A DNA stretch of 64,000 bases, taken from assembly GCA_021201235.1 (NCBI GenBank), contig JAJQFI010000025.1, forward strand, positions 148,266 through 212,265, given 5' to 3'. Positions 45,539 to 53,730 of the stretch are shown one piece after another. The stretch's first letter is position 1. Every line of letters starts with the position of its first letter. A model generated the notes under the pieces. That model saw only the letters and a list, made by a program, of their open reading frames with translations, was not told the DNA's origin and made no database searches. The position numbers and the translations under genes are program-made. This DNA is from Oscillospiraceae bacterium. Its GTDB lineage: Bacteria; Bacillota; Clostridia; Oscillospirales; Ruminococcaceae.

Positions 45539-46507
45539 CTATTCGTCCAAAACGGATGTAAGTCCGAAATATTCCTGAATTTCCGCCGCCGCTTCGGAAT
45601 CAAGCTCGAAATAGCCGCTCGAATTCCATTCGCCTCTCGGCATTCTGTATGTCGCGGGGGACGAAGCCGTCTCGAGCATATACTCATAGGCGTCTCTGAC
45701 GCTGGCAAATGTCTTCGAGGTGATGTCGGTGTCGGAATTATTGTAGATAGTGTTGAAGATGTTCTGGATGTTCGTCTTCATGCTTGCGGCGTTTGACTCG
45801 AAGGCGTCGTTTATGAGCGCCACGGCAATCTCGCCGATGACCTGAACCGTTGTCTGCTCGCCGTTTGAGTAGAGGGGATAGGTGACGATTCTTCTGATGT
45901 CGTCGCCCCAGAGGGTGCGGGTGGAATTTCCGGCATAGAAGCTCGTCAGGTCGCCCGTCTCCGTGTCCTTATAGTAGAGGTCCTCGGGGAAGACATAGCT
46001 CGTCATGCCGCCCGTATACTCGACAAGCTCCGCCCAACCGTCGTTTGTAATCTTGATGTATTTGTCGCAGGTGAGCCCGAAGGCGTTCTCGACGGCGGTC
46101 TTGAGATAGCTGATTCCGCCCGTGTCGAAGAGGCTTTCAATCGTGCCGCTTGAGGAGTCGACCGTCGCTATCGTGTATTTCGAGACGGGGACAATCGCGA
46201 TGGTTCCTTCCTGAGGATTGACCCGAAGGAGGACTATTGCGTTCAGGTCCTGACCGTTGGCACCGACGAAGAGAATCGTTTCGGTGGCGTCGGAATAGTC
46301 GACCGTTTCCTCCTCCTCGGTCGAGGTGCCGCTTTCGGCGGCTTCCGCCTCGAGAGCAGGCTGGGTTACGAATATATCGAGCAGTGTTACGGCGGCAAAG
46401 CCGAACAGCAGTAAGCATATGAGCATGGTCGCAAGATAGATGATTACGACCGATGCCTGTGAAGAACGCTTTTTAATATTGACCACCGTCTTTCCGTGTG
46501 AAATCAT
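45539..46507 (-). CDS. divergent LytR-CpsA-Psr (LCP)-like membrane protein
   Basis: The protein of about 322 residues has one N-terminal transmembrane helix (VVIIYLATMLICLLLFGFAA), an acidic linker, and an extracellular domain with an LCP-like order: LNAIVLLRVNPQEGTIAIVP, YLKTAVENAFGLTCDKYIKI, then YTGGMTSYVFPED. Several charged residues that bind the lipid pyrophosphate in LCP phosphotransferases are not obvious, so activity is uncertain. The promoter lies so close that the start near 46507 (ATG) or 46513 (TTG) would be almost leaderless. It precedes zapA on the same strand, 9 bp away. Confidence 0.6.
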   Translation of the reverse strand: MISHGKTVVNIKKRSSQASVVIIYLATMLICLLLFGFAAVTLLDIFVTQPALEAEAAESGTSTEEEETVDYSDATETILFVGANGQDLNAIVLLRVNPQEGTIAIVPVSKYTIATVDSSSGTIESLFDTGGISYLKTAVENAFGLTCDKYIKITNDGWAELVEYTGGMTSYVFPEDLYYKDTETGDLTSFYAGNSTRTLWGDDIRRIVTYPLYSNGEQTTVQVIGEIAVALINDAFESNAASMKTNIQNIFNTIYNNSDTDITSKTFASVRDAYEYMLETASSPATYRMPRGEWNSSGYFELDSEAAAEIQEYFGLTSVLDE

Positions 46508-46519
46508 CACCAAATTATC

Positions 46520-46549
46520 AGTATAAAGTGACTTAATCCGCTATTGCAA
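46520..46549 (-). promoter_or_regulatory. promoter of the LCP-like gene / zapA operon
   Basis: On the minus strand TTGCAA (46544-46549) and TATACT (46520-46525) have an 18-bp spacer. The predicted start near 46513 leaves 0-6 nt before the start codon. Confidence 0.65.
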
Positions 46550-46573
46550 TTTGAGTTCGTATGTCTTATAATA

Positions 46574-47152
46574 TTACAGAAGACTTGTCTGACCGTCGTC
46601 GAAAAATCCGCAGTGATTGAGGTCGATTATGTCGAGCTCCAAGCCCTGACGCTTCGCCTCTTTTATAGTATTCCCCGTGCCGCTTTTGTAGTCGCAGATT
46701 ACGCCGATAACGCGGTTGGAATGGTCGACCATCAGGCGGTTCCGAAGATGATAGCATGCCTGGAAGTAGTCTTCCGAGAGATAATACATCTCGTCGCACC
46801 CCTGCCGGACGATTCCGTAGTCATAGATGTCTGTGCCGCGGAGCTTTTCCGTCTCGTTTTTGTAGGGAGATATCCCGATGAGCTTTAAATCAAGCTCAGG
46901 TCTCTGGTGCTTCATGGTGTAGATGACTCTTCCGCCCCAGATGTCGACGCCTCTTGCCATCCCGGTGATGAAGGTGCGATAGCCCTCGTCGACGGCGCGA
47001 TAAATCCGCTCGATGAGCATGGATTTGAGCATCCGCATCCTGATTTCGTCTTCATAAAACGGAATCTTTTCGGGGCGATGTCCGGTGAAGCAGGCAGTGT
47101 GCGGACGGTCGGTTATAAACTCGGGATTGTAGTTAAAAACTATCGGCTCCAT
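46574..47152 (-). CDS. SLOG-domain protein, DUF1273/YpsA-like
   Basis: The 192-residue protein has a nucleotide-binding SLOG fold: TACFTGHRPEKIP, FITGMARGVDIWGGRVIY, KLIGISPYKNE, and GVICDYKSGTGNTIKEAKRQ. YpsA-like proteins are poorly characterised; the Bacillus member affects cell division, and SLOG proteins may sense nucleotide ligands. ATG at 47152 has GGGGGAA upstream; the longer frame overlaps the alr promoter region. It is divergent from alr. Confidence 0.82.
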   Translation of the reverse strand: MEPIVFNYNPEFITDRPHTACFTGHRPEKIPFYEDEIRMRMLKSMLIERIYRAVDEGYRTFITGMARGVDIWGGRVIYTMKHQRPELDLKLIGISPYKNETEKLRGTDIYDYGIVRQGCDEMYYLSEDYFQACYHLRNRLMVDHSNRVIGVICDYKSGTGNTIKEAKRQGLELDIIDLNHCGFFDDGQTSLL

Positions 47153-47285
47153 ATTTCCCCCAAATAAGACGCATAATATTTGCGTAGCTATAAAAATCAT
47201 ACCATAATACCGACCTTTTTGCAAGTAAAAAGGGGAAATTCTTTTAAAAAGTCTAATCAGCATTCCCAAGGAGGAAGCATACATA

Positions 47286-48431
47286 ATGAAAAATGAAGTT
47301 TTAAGGCGTGCGTGGGCTGAAATCCACCTTGACAGGCTCGAGCGCAATGTCGAAAAATGTCGGAGCCTCATCGACCCCGACGCTGAAATAATGTGCGCCG
47401 TCAAGGCTAATTGCTACGGTCACGGCTGTGAGGGGATAATCCCCCGGCTTGAGGACGCCGGAATCAACTGGTTCGCCGTGTCGAATATTGTCGAAGCGGA
47501 GGAGCTTCGGAATCTCGGCGTTGCGGGAGAAATCCTGATTTTGGGCTACACTCCTCCCGAGGATGCAGTGGAGCTCATCGAATACGACATCATCCAGACG
47601 ATAACCGACCTTGAATATGCCGAAAAGCTCTCGTTCAACGCTCCGAAGGGCGAGCGTGTCAGGTGCCACATCGCAGTCGACACCGGAATGAACCGAATTG
47701 GGCTTAACTATGGCGACGACGTTTCAAAAATCGCCGACGATGCCGAGAAGATTGTAAGAATGCCCGGGCTCGAGGTTGAAGGGCTCTTCACCCATCTCCC
47801 CGTTGCCGACAGCTTAAAGACCGATGATATCGAGTTCACCGAAAAGCAGATTGAACTAATCTGCGCCGTCCGGGACGAGCTCAAAAAGCGCCTCGTCCTC
47901 ATCGACAAGCTCCATTTCCTGAACTCGGCGGGGGCTATGTATCACTACGACAAGAGGAGCGACCTCGTAAGATTTGGAATCATGCTCTACGGCTTGAAGC
48001 CCGACTTCTCGAGGGAGATGCCGGTCGAGCTCGAGCCGGTGATGGAACTCAAGTCCATCGTCTCGCAAATAAAAACACTCCCCGAGGGAGTAACGATAGG
48101 CTATGGGCGTACATATAAGACGGAGCATGAAACCAGAGTAGCAACCGTCACAATCGGCTATGCCGACGGCTGTCCGAGGCTTCTCTCGAACAAAGGCGAG
48201 CTTCTTCTTCACGGCAAGCGTGCGAAAATACTCGGGCGTGTCTGCATGGATCAGCTGATGATTGACGTGACGGACATCCCGGAAGCCGAAGTCGACGACA
48301 CTGTAACACTCATCGGCAAGGACGGCGACGAATCCATCGCCGCCGACGAAATCGGCGAGCTCTGCGGCACCATCGGCTACGAAATAGTCTGCGGCATCTC
48401 GCAACGTGTGCCGAGGATATTTGTGAAGTAA
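47286..48431 (+). CDS. alr: alanine racemase
   Basis: The 381-residue PLP enzyme has the cofactor lysine at residue 40 in AVKANCYGHG, HIAVDTGMNRIGLNY, LVRFGIMLYGLKP, the catalytic Tyr in TIGYGRTY and GRVCMDQLMIDVTD. It makes D-alanine for peptidoglycan. AAGGAGG precedes the ATG by about eleven bases. It has its own terminator. Confidence 0.96.
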   Translation: MKNEVLRRAWAEIHLDRLERNVEKCRSLIDPDAEIMCAVKANCYGHGCEGIIPRLEDAGINWFAVSNIVEAEELRNLGVAGEILILGYTPPEDAVELIEYDIIQTITDLEYAEKLSFNAPKGERVRCHIAVDTGMNRIGLNYGDDVSKIADDAEKIVRMPGLEVEGLFTHLPVADSLKTDDIEFTEKQIELICAVRDELKKRLVLIDKLHFLNSAGAMYHYDKRSDLVRFGIMLYGLKPDFSREMPVELEPVMELKSIVSQIKTLPEGVTIGYGRTYKTEHETRVATVTIGYADGCPRLLSNKGELLLHGKRAKILGRVCMDQLMIDVTDIPEAEVDDTVTLIGKDGDESIAADEIGELCGTIGYEIVCGISQRVPRIFVK

Positions 48432-48437
48432 CGACAA

Positions 48438-48468
48438 CCCCTCAGTCGGAATGGAGACTGAGGGGTTT
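48438..48468 (+). terminator. alr terminator
   Basis: The stem CCCCTCAGTC/GACTGAGGGG is followed by TTT. Confidence 0.8.
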
Positions 48469-48479
48469 ACTGAATGAGA

Positions 48480-48508
48480 TTGACAGAATGAAAAACGTGT
48501 GTTATAAT
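48480..48508 (+). promoter_or_regulatory. promoter of type I toxin mRNA, locus 1
   Basis: Perfect TTGACA (48480-48485) and TATAAT (48503-48508) have a 17-bp spacer. Confidence 0.88.
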
Positions 48509-48565
48509 ATCCACAGCAAGGGAGCAAAGCGGTTTAACCTTTTAAAAACTGAGGAGGTGGTCGCT

Positions 48566-48682
48566 ATGACGATTTCTGATGCGATTTCCATCGTGATTTC
48601 GCTCTTAGATCTGATTGCGGGCATAGTACTTGGCGTTCTCGGCTTAAAATCCGGGGACAAAAAGAATAACCGCCCGAATTAA
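48566..48682 (+). CDS. small hydrophobic peptide, putative type I toxin (locus 1)
   Basis: The 38-residue peptide has a short polar start, one transmembrane helix (AISIVISLLDLIAGIVLGVL) and a basic, Asn-rich tail (KKNNRPN). This is the form of Fst/TxpA/BsrG-type or 'holin-like' membrane toxins. GAGGAGGTGGTCGCT precedes the ATG, almost the same as at the 60.6-kb locus. A strong promoter and a terminator frame it, and a strong opposing promoter would make an RNA antisense to its 3' end. The family call rests on form and layout only. Confidence 0.75.
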   Translation: MTISDAISIVISLLDLIAGIVLGVLGLKSGDKKNNRPN

Positions 48683-48709
48683 TCCATAAAGGGACGGTCA
48701 ATCTCCAAA

Positions 48710-48777
48710 CTAGTGCTATTAGTAGTAGCACATATTAGGTTGAACCGGAACTGAGTGGTATTCAGTTCGGCTCGCTT
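48710..48777 (-). ncRNA. antisense antitoxin RNA, locus 1 (3' end uncertain)
   Basis: Transcription from the minus-strand promoter at 48784-48812 starts near 48777 and copies the toxin mRNA 3' region. Its 5' part is the complement of the toxin terminator hairpin, so the two hairpins could pair loop to loop. A GTGCTA/TAGCAC hairpin (48713-48731) may end it, but its T run is weak. Confidence 0.7.
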
Positions 48778-48784
48778 GCTTTTA
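48745..48784 (+). terminator. terminator of type I toxin mRNA, locus 1
   Basis: The stem CCGGAACTGA/TCAGTTCGG (one bulge) is followed by CTCGCTTGCTTTTA. Confidence 0.7.
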
Positions 48785-48812
48785 TTATACCCGATTACGG
48801 CTGTTTTGTCAA
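48784..48812 (-). promoter_or_regulatory. antisense RNA promoter, locus 1
   Basis: On the minus strand perfect TTGACA (48807-48812) and TATAAT (48784-48789) have a 17-bp spacer. The -35 box overlaps the stop codon of the VanZ-like gene. Confidence 0.88.
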
Positions 48813-49291
48813 CAGTCTTTTTTTATTTCCCGGCGGTGGGTGATTAATCTCGCAACCCCGAGAGCTATCGCACTGCCGACCACTACTCCCGAGAAGTCTA
48901 TCGCGACGTCCCGGGGGCTGGCGGTTCTGCCGACGGATGTGAGCTGTTGTAGCTCGTTCAGTGTAGCCGCGGCGAGACCGACAATCAATGTCGAGATGTA
49001 GGGACGCTTGAGGAGCAGGGAACGGGTGAAGCTATAGAGGCTTGCGCCGAGGATAGCGAATATCGTGAAGTGTGCGAGCTTACGGACGATGAAGGTCACC
49101 GTGCTGACGGTTGCGGCATCGGTATCAAGCTTAAATATCTTCATCACGAAGTCGACGATTACGCCGCTCAGCTTCGACGATTCCTCACCGTTCTGCCCCG
49201 AAAATATAAACAGGGCGGCAAATGTGATTATAACAATCGCCGCCGAAATTATCAATGGAAGCTTACTTCTGATTCTGGAAGGTATCTTCAA
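48809..49291 (-). CDS. VanZ-like membrane protein
   Basis: The 160-residue protein has about four helices and the VanZ-family pattern IFSGQNGEESSKLS, VRKLAHFTIFAILGASLYSF and NELQQLTSVGRTASPRDVAI followed by DFSGV. VanZ relatives are tied to teicoplanin resistance and envelope physiology. It lies 12 bp after the LCP gene and probably belongs to its operon. Confidence 0.88.
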   Translation of the reverse strand: MKIPSRIRSKLPLIISAAIVIITFAALFIFSGQNGEESSKLSGVIVDFVMKIFKLDTDAATVSTVTFIVRKLAHFTIFAILGASLYSFTRSLLLKRPYISTLIVGLAAATLNELQQLTSVGRTASPRDVAIDFSGVVVGSAIALGVARLITHRREIKKDC

Positions 49292-49303
49292 TGTCTTATC
49301 CTC

Positions 49304-50290
49304 TTATTCAATCGGAGTGTAGAACAGCTCGAGGCAGAGCTCGTAAAGAGCGTCCTCGTCGACGTAGTACTCCATATAGGTGTCGCCCAGGACCGCCTCG
49401 CCCTCGATGGTGAGGTAATCGGTGAACTCATAGTCGCTCATCGCACTGTAGAAGTCCGAAAGGTCGTTTACCGAGCAGTCGGAGACCATATACGAAGTGA
49501 TTTCCATAGCCATGTCAAGCGCAAAGTCGGAATCCTCGTCGCACGCCGCCTTGAATTGCTCCATAAGGGCTCTCAGATACTGCTCCTGACGCTCCATTCT
49601 GTGAAGATTGGTGCTGTCATCGAGACCGTATCTTGTTCTGACATACAGAAGAGCGTTTTCACCAAGAAGGGTGACCGTTTCGCCCTCGACAATGTCGTCG
49701 TTGATCGTGTCAAGCGCCGTGACGGTAACCCCGCCCACAGCGTCGTTGATGATTGAAACAGCGTCCATCGTGACGGTGATGTAGTGATCGATGTCGACTC
49801 CGTGAAGGAGATTCGAGACTGCGTCAACCGTGTTCTCGGCACTGTCCTCCTGACCGGAGCCATAGGTATGTGCGAGCGCAATTTGCTCATAAGAAGAAAA
49901 TACGACAGCACCCGTTACGCCCAGAACTTGAACGTCGGTCATGGTGTCGCGGTTGATGTGCAAAACCTTGTAGGATTCGTTTTCTGTGTCGATGACGACG
50001 AGCATCAGAAAGTCCGCCTGCTCGGTGTTGACATAAGTGTCGCTGTTTGTAGAGGCGAGATACTTGTCAACTCCGACCAGAAGCACAGTATCAATGTGCC
50101 GGTTGAGCTTATAGGTTGTTCCGTTATACTCAACCCTTGTGCTCGAGCTCTCTTCCTCCGTGTCGGTAACATTAGAATAGTGCTGCTGCTCCCAAGCGTT
50201 CAGCAGCAGCACTATACCTACTATCAGAAAGAATACGCACAGAAGATAGAAAATCACCTTGACAAGGTTTTTTCTCACCCTGAACTTCAT
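49304..50290 (-). CDS. LytR-CpsA-Psr (LCP) family phosphotransferase
   Basis: The 328-residue protein has one N-terminal helix (VIFYLLCVFFLIVGIVLLLN) and an extracellular LCP domain. It contains DTVLLVGVDKY, VLHINRDTMTDVQVLG (RDT motif), AVGGVTVTALDTIND, and ENALLYVRTRYGLDDSTNLH followed by RMERQEQYL with conserved arginines. LCP enzymes transfer glycopolymers from lipid carriers to peptidoglycan. It sits among cpsB/C/D genes, which fits. Confidence 0.9.
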   Translation of the reverse strand: MKFRVRKNLVKVIFYLLCVFFLIVGIVLLLNAWEQQHYSNVTDTEEESSSTRVEYNGTTYKLNRHIDTVLLVGVDKYLASTNSDTYVNTEQADFLMLVVIDTENESYKVLHINRDTMTDVQVLGVTGAVVFSSYEQIALAHTYGSGQEDSAENTVDAVSNLLHGVDIDHYITVTMDAVSIINDAVGGVTVTALDTINDDIVEGETVTLLGENALLYVRTRYGLDDSTNLHRMERQEQYLRALMEQFKAACDEDSDFALDMAMEITSYMVSDCSVNDLSDFYSAMSDYEFTDYLTIEGEAVLGDTYMEYYVDEDALYELCLELFYTPIE

Positions 50291-50306
50291 TACTATTCCC
50301 TCTTAA

Positions 50307-51038
50307 TTACTTGACCTTCTTCTTGTTAGCAACGATGAGAAGTACACCTGCAACAACGATGCAAGCAACGCCGCCTACAACATAAGGCATAGCGGAAGAA
50401 GTAGTAGCACCGGAAACATCAACACCGGTATCTCCTACGACGCCTTCAGCAGGATCGGAAACCAAGATGGTGCTGTCACTGCTAACGGTGATAACGAAAG
50501 GAGAAGTAGAGGTGAATGTAACCTGAAGCTTGTTGGTACCAACAACTTCAGAAGGCTCTTCTCTCCAGTTAGAACCGGAGTAGTTGTGCAAAACAGCAAC
50601 TTCAGAAGCACCGCCGAGGTTGACTTCCATGGTAACGGTTACAGAACCGCCGGCTGCGAGAACTGCAGCAGCATCACCGGTAACGGAGATGTCGAAGAGG
50701 TAAGCAGCAGTGTGATCGAAGAGGTAAGCAGCAGTGTGACCCTCAGGGATGGTTGCTACCAATTCTTCGAGAGACTCGGATTCGAGGATCTGCTCGTAAG
50801 CGGAAGTAAGAGCTTCCTGAGCGTCTGCATCAAGAGAATCAGCGTCGCTGAAAGCGGTTACAACAACCTCTGCAGCGTCGATGGTAACTTCGTTGCCATC
50901 AGCGTCGGTAGCTGTTGCTGTAGAAACTTCGGGAGCAGCCTTCTGCTGGATGCTGGGGACAGCAGTATCTGCAACGGCAGATACGCACATTACGGCTGCG
51001 AGAGCAACTGCAAGTGCAATTTTCATAAATTTGTTCAT
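50307..51038 (-). CDS. secreted, membrane-anchored surface protein
   Basis: The 243-residue protein has a signal peptide (MNKFMKIALAVALAAVMCVS, cleavage near AVADTAV), an Ala/Asp/Glu-rich ectodomain, a beta-rich segment (VTVTMEVNLGGASEVAVLHN), and a C-terminal helix with tail ANKKKVK. No LPXTG motif is seen, so the C-terminal helix is the likely anchor. It contains an exact 8-residue duplication HTAAYLFD twice in a row. The family is not recognised. It lies 16 bp upstream of the LCP gene. Confidence 0.75.
   Translation of the reverse strand: MNKFMKIALAVALAAVMCVSAVADTAVPSIQQKAAPEVSTATATDADGNEVTIDAAEVVVTAFSDADSLDADAQEALTSAYEQILESESLEELVATIPEGHTAAYLFDHTAAYLFDISVTGDAAAVLAAGGSVTVTMEVNLGGASEVAVLHNYSGSNWREEPSEVVGTNKLQVTFTSTSPFVITVSSDSTILVSDPAEGVVGDTGVDVSGATTSSAMPYVVGGVACIVVAGVLLIVANKKKVK
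50692..50739 (-). repeat. exact 24-bp tandem duplication inside the surface protein gene
   Basis: Two adjacent, identical 24-bp units (50692-50715 and 50716-50739) encode HTAAYLFD twice and keep the frame. Identity suggests a recent slip, and copy number could vary. Confidence 0.9.
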
Positions 51039-51170
51039 GTCTTTAGCCCTCCAAAAAAACTAAATTTTTATATATACACGAACCAACTTCTTTCATATTG
51101 GAACGAGATATACGAACTTTGTTGAATATGTTGATGAGCCGATTAATTCATCGACAAGGGACGATTCGCC

Positions 51171-51872
51171 CTATGTGGACGACTCTTGTAATATATAATA
51201 ACTCATCTCGTCTAATTTGTCAAGCATTTTATCGCCGATTTTTTTAGAAATTTCTCTGCGAGCACTCAAAATGTTCGGCGGGCGACTGCTCATGTTGTGA
51301 CAATCGGACCCAAGAAGGTGGATTTTGCCGTCGCGGAGCATGTTCATGACCTTTTTTGTCCTGAATCTGCTTCCGACAAAGCTTCCGGCGTTCACCTGAA
51401 TGTACATGCCGCTTCTGTAGAGCTCCGGCAGATACTTTTCCGCTCCGAACTGGAAATATCTCTCGACGTGGGCGAGGATAATCCTTGCTCCCGAGTAGGA
51501 AAGCTCGATGACGTCGTTCACAACCCGGTCGTTCCATTTCATAAACGGCATTTCGACCAAGAGAAGGTCTGTGCCCTCGGTTTTGAGAAGTCCGACATCC
51601 TCGGACCTTGAAATTCCTTCGAAATACTTGACCTCTGCGCCGAGAAGAATCTCGGGCATCTTATCATCGAGGTGCGACTTCAGCTTTTCATAGGCTTCGG
51701 CTCTTCTTTCGATGAACCTCCTCGGCGAGTTTTCCTCGGCATAGAAGTGGGAGGTCGCGACTATCGTTGTGACGCCCTGTCTGAACGATTCGTGGAGCAT
51801 TTCACAGCTTTCGTCGACGCTTCTGCTCCCGTCGTCAATTCCGGGGAGAATGTGAGAATGAAAATCTATCAT
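51171..51872 (-). CDS. cpsB: tyrosine-protein phosphatase, CpsB/YwqE PHP family
   Basis: The 233-residue PHP-fold phosphatase starts MIDFHSHILPGIDDGSRSVD and has VATSHFYAEEN, LGAEVKYFEG, ARIILAHVERYFQF and HLLGSDCHNMSSRPPN, the metal-binding motifs in order. It removes phosphate from the tyrosine kinase CpsD and so controls capsule or exopolysaccharide assembly. Its start overlaps the cpsD stop (ATGA). Confidence 0.93.
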   Translation of the reverse strand: MIDFHSHILPGIDDGSRSVDESCEMLHESFRQGVTTIVATSHFYAEENSPRRFIERRAEAYEKLKSHLDDKMPEILLGAEVKYFEGISRSEDVGLLKTEGTDLLLVEMPFMKWNDRVVNDVIELSYSGARIILAHVERYFQFGAEKYLPELYRSGMYIQVNAGSFVGSRFRTKKVMNMLRDGKIHLLGSDCHNMSSRPPNILSARREISKKIGDKMLDKLDEMSYYILQESST

Positions 51873-52690
51873 TTTCCGCTCCCACTTGAAGCGGATTTGC
51901 CTGCGATTTTAGCGGCTTGCTGAGCGCTTGAGCCGTAGCCATAGCCGTATTCGTAGCCGTAGCCATAGCCCTTCTTGTACTTCTTGTACTTCTTCTTGAG
52001 AACCTCGGAATAGGTGAAGACGAAGCCGAGAATCTTTACATGCTGGAACTCAAGCTGTCTTACGGTGTCAGCAAGGGTCTGCTGGTCGCAATAGTCTCTT
52101 CTTACAACGACGCACATTCCGTCAACGAGGTTCGAGATGACCAAGGCATCCGAAACGGACGAAATCGGCGGCATATCGAAGATTATATAGTCGTAGCCCT
52201 TGGAAAGAGCCTCAACTACCTTTGCCATTCTCTCGGAGCCCAGGAGCTCACTCGGGTTCGGGGGAATATCTCCGCCGGTTATAACGTCGAGTCCGTCGAC
52301 CAGACCGGAGTGGTGGATAATTTCATTTCCCGAGCAGAGACCCGCCAGAAGGTTCGAAAGTCCGGGAGCCTTCGGGACGCCGAGTCTTCTTGACATTGTG
52401 GGAAGTCTCATGTCTCCCTCAATAACGAGGACTCTCTTGCCGGTCTCCGCAATGGAGCATGCAAGGTTAAGGCTCGTTGTCGACTTGCCCTCTGAAGGCA
52501 TCGAGCTGGTCATTCCGATGACACGGCATCTGTCGCCGTCGTTCGGAAGGCTGAACATGATATTCGCTCTGAGGAGCTTATATGCTTCCGATACCGCAAA
52601 GCTCAGGTTTGTGCCGATTCTCTGCTGTTTGGGGATCAGAGCCGTCTGCGATGCTGCAGGCGTTACGTTTTCGGGACGTTTTACATTCAT
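51869..52690 (-). CDS. cpsD: bacterial tyrosine kinase, CpsD/YwqD type
   Basis: The 273-residue BY-kinase has EAYKLLRANIMFSL, Walker A TSSMPSEGKSTTSLNLA, Walker A' VLVIEGDMRLP, and Walker B YDYIIFDMPP. A C-terminal tyrosine cluster (KKYKKGYGYGYEYGYGYG) would be autophosphorylated. It needs the membrane adaptor CpsC encoded just upstream. It overlaps both neighbours by 4 nt. Confidence 0.94.
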   Translation of the reverse strand: MNVKRPENVTPAASQTALIPKQQRIGTNLSFAVSEAYKLLRANIMFSLPNDGDRCRVIGMTSSMPSEGKSTTSLNLACSIAETGKRVLVIEGDMRLPTMSRRLGVPKAPGLSNLLAGLCSGNEIIHHSGLVDGLDVITGGDIPPNPSELLGSERMAKVVEALSKGYDYIIFDMPPISSVSDALVISNLVDGMCVVVRRDYCDQQTLADTVRQLEFQHVKILGFVFTYSEVLKKKYKKYKKGYGYGYEYGYGYGSSAQQAAKIAGKSASSGSGK

Positions 52691-53490
52691 TTCGCGCTAC
52701 CTCCCGACTTGGAATTATGTGAGTGACTTCCGCCACCGTAACCGTAGCCATAACCGCTCTTCGAAGAGGTGGTGATGTCCATATCCGGAATAGAGGCGAG
52801 TACAGGGATGTTCTTGTAGTTTGTGAGGAGGTAATCCTCGTTGTGGATAAGGTTGTCCATGAGCTCGAGAACCACGATGACGCCGACGCAGATAATGAAT
52901 CCGATGAGCGCACCTACGAGAGTGTAGGTCGTGACGCTCGGAGAAGCCTTTTCTGTCGGGATAACAGCATAGTCAACAATTTTTGCAGAGGAGCCCTCGA
53001 CGATGTCGTCGATGACATCGGGGAAGACCTCGGCAATGGTGTTGGCGATGAGAGCCGCTTCCTTGGGGTCAGGGCTGGTTACAACAACCTGAAAGACCTC
53101 GGTGCTGTCAACAGCTGAGGTTTCGATCATCTCGACGAGCTCGTCGTAGTCATAGTCAAGATCCGCTTCCTCGATAACCTGATTCAGAATGGTTCTTGTG
53201 CTGAGGATGACCGCATAAGTATCAACAAGGCTCTGTGAAGCCGAGATATCGGAGGACGATATACTGAAGCTTGTGGTGCTCAGGTCGAGCGAGCTGTTGT
53301 TGACGTACATAAGTACCTTTGATTCGTAAAGCGGAGTTACCGCCAGTGTAACAAATGCGAACGCGATGATGCCACCGAAAAGCGTTGCCAGAACAACCGC
53401 CCACGCCTTCTGCCATACCGCCTTCATCAGGCGCATAAGGTCTATTTCGACATAATCCTTATTGCTGTCATTTTGTGTCTGCGAAGCCAT
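52687..53490 (-). CDS. cpsC: polysaccharide chain-length/kinase adaptor protein, CpsC/Wzz type
   Basis: The 267-residue protein has two helices (about residues 29-51 and 190-210) around an extracellular Wzz domain (YESKVLMYVNNSS; TRTILNQVIEEADLDYDYDE; VTSPDPKEAALIANTI). VPTEK-like IPTEKASPS lies near the second helix. The cytoplasmic tail carries SGYGYGYGGGSHSHNSKSGG, a Gly-Tyr stretch resembling the CpsD tail, which is unusual for an adaptor. It heads cpsC-cpsD-cpsB behind a good promoter. Confidence 0.92.
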   Translation of the reverse strand: MASQTQNDSNKDYVEIDLMRLMKAVWQKAWAVVLATLFGGIIAFAFVTLAVTPLYESKVLMYVNNSSLDLSTTSFSISSSDISASQSLVDTYAVILSTRTILNQVIEEADLDYDYDELVEMIETSAVDSTEVFQVVVTSPDPKEAALIANTIAEVFPDVIDDIVEGSSAKIVDYAVIPTEKASPSVTTYTLVGALIGFIICVGVIVVLELMDNLIHNEDYLLTNYKNIPVLASIPDMDITTSSKSGYGYGYGGGSHSHNSKSGGSAK

Positions 53491-53569
53491 TTGACTCCCC
53501 CTAATGCTTTAAACTCTTCCACGGAACAAGCGGCAACCGCTTTCAATCCCAAAATACCAATATAGGTGT

Positions 53570-53598
53570 AGTATACACCAAGCCACCGCTAAAGTCAA
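53570..53598 (-). promoter_or_regulatory. cpsCDB promoter
   Basis: On the minus strand TTGACT (53593-53598) and TATACT (53570-53575) have a 17-bp spacer. Confidence 0.82.
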
Positions 53599-53683
53599 GC
53601 TAAAAATTTTGCCTTGACAGAAAATTAAGAAAAATCTCCATATCGACAAGAACCGATATTGGGAATTTTGTGCAATTCGGAAG

Positions 53684-53727
53684 AGGTTAAAAAGCTAAAG
53701 CCGCCCACCATGTAAGTGAACGGCTTT
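53684..53727 (-). terminator. terminator of the DUF378 gene
   Basis: The stem AAAGCCG (53697-53703) with CGGCTTT (53721-53727) is followed on the minus strand by AGCTTTTTAACC. Confidence 0.75.
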
Positions 53728-53730
53728 GTT

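Noticed and set aside
45539..46507. Full confidence as a canonical LCP ligase
   Set aside because: The overall order fits, but key charged residues of active LCP enzymes were not found, so only an LCP-like call is given.
50307..51038. LPXTG sortase substrate
   Set aside because: The protein has a C-terminal helix and basic tail, but no LPXTG-like motif precedes them.
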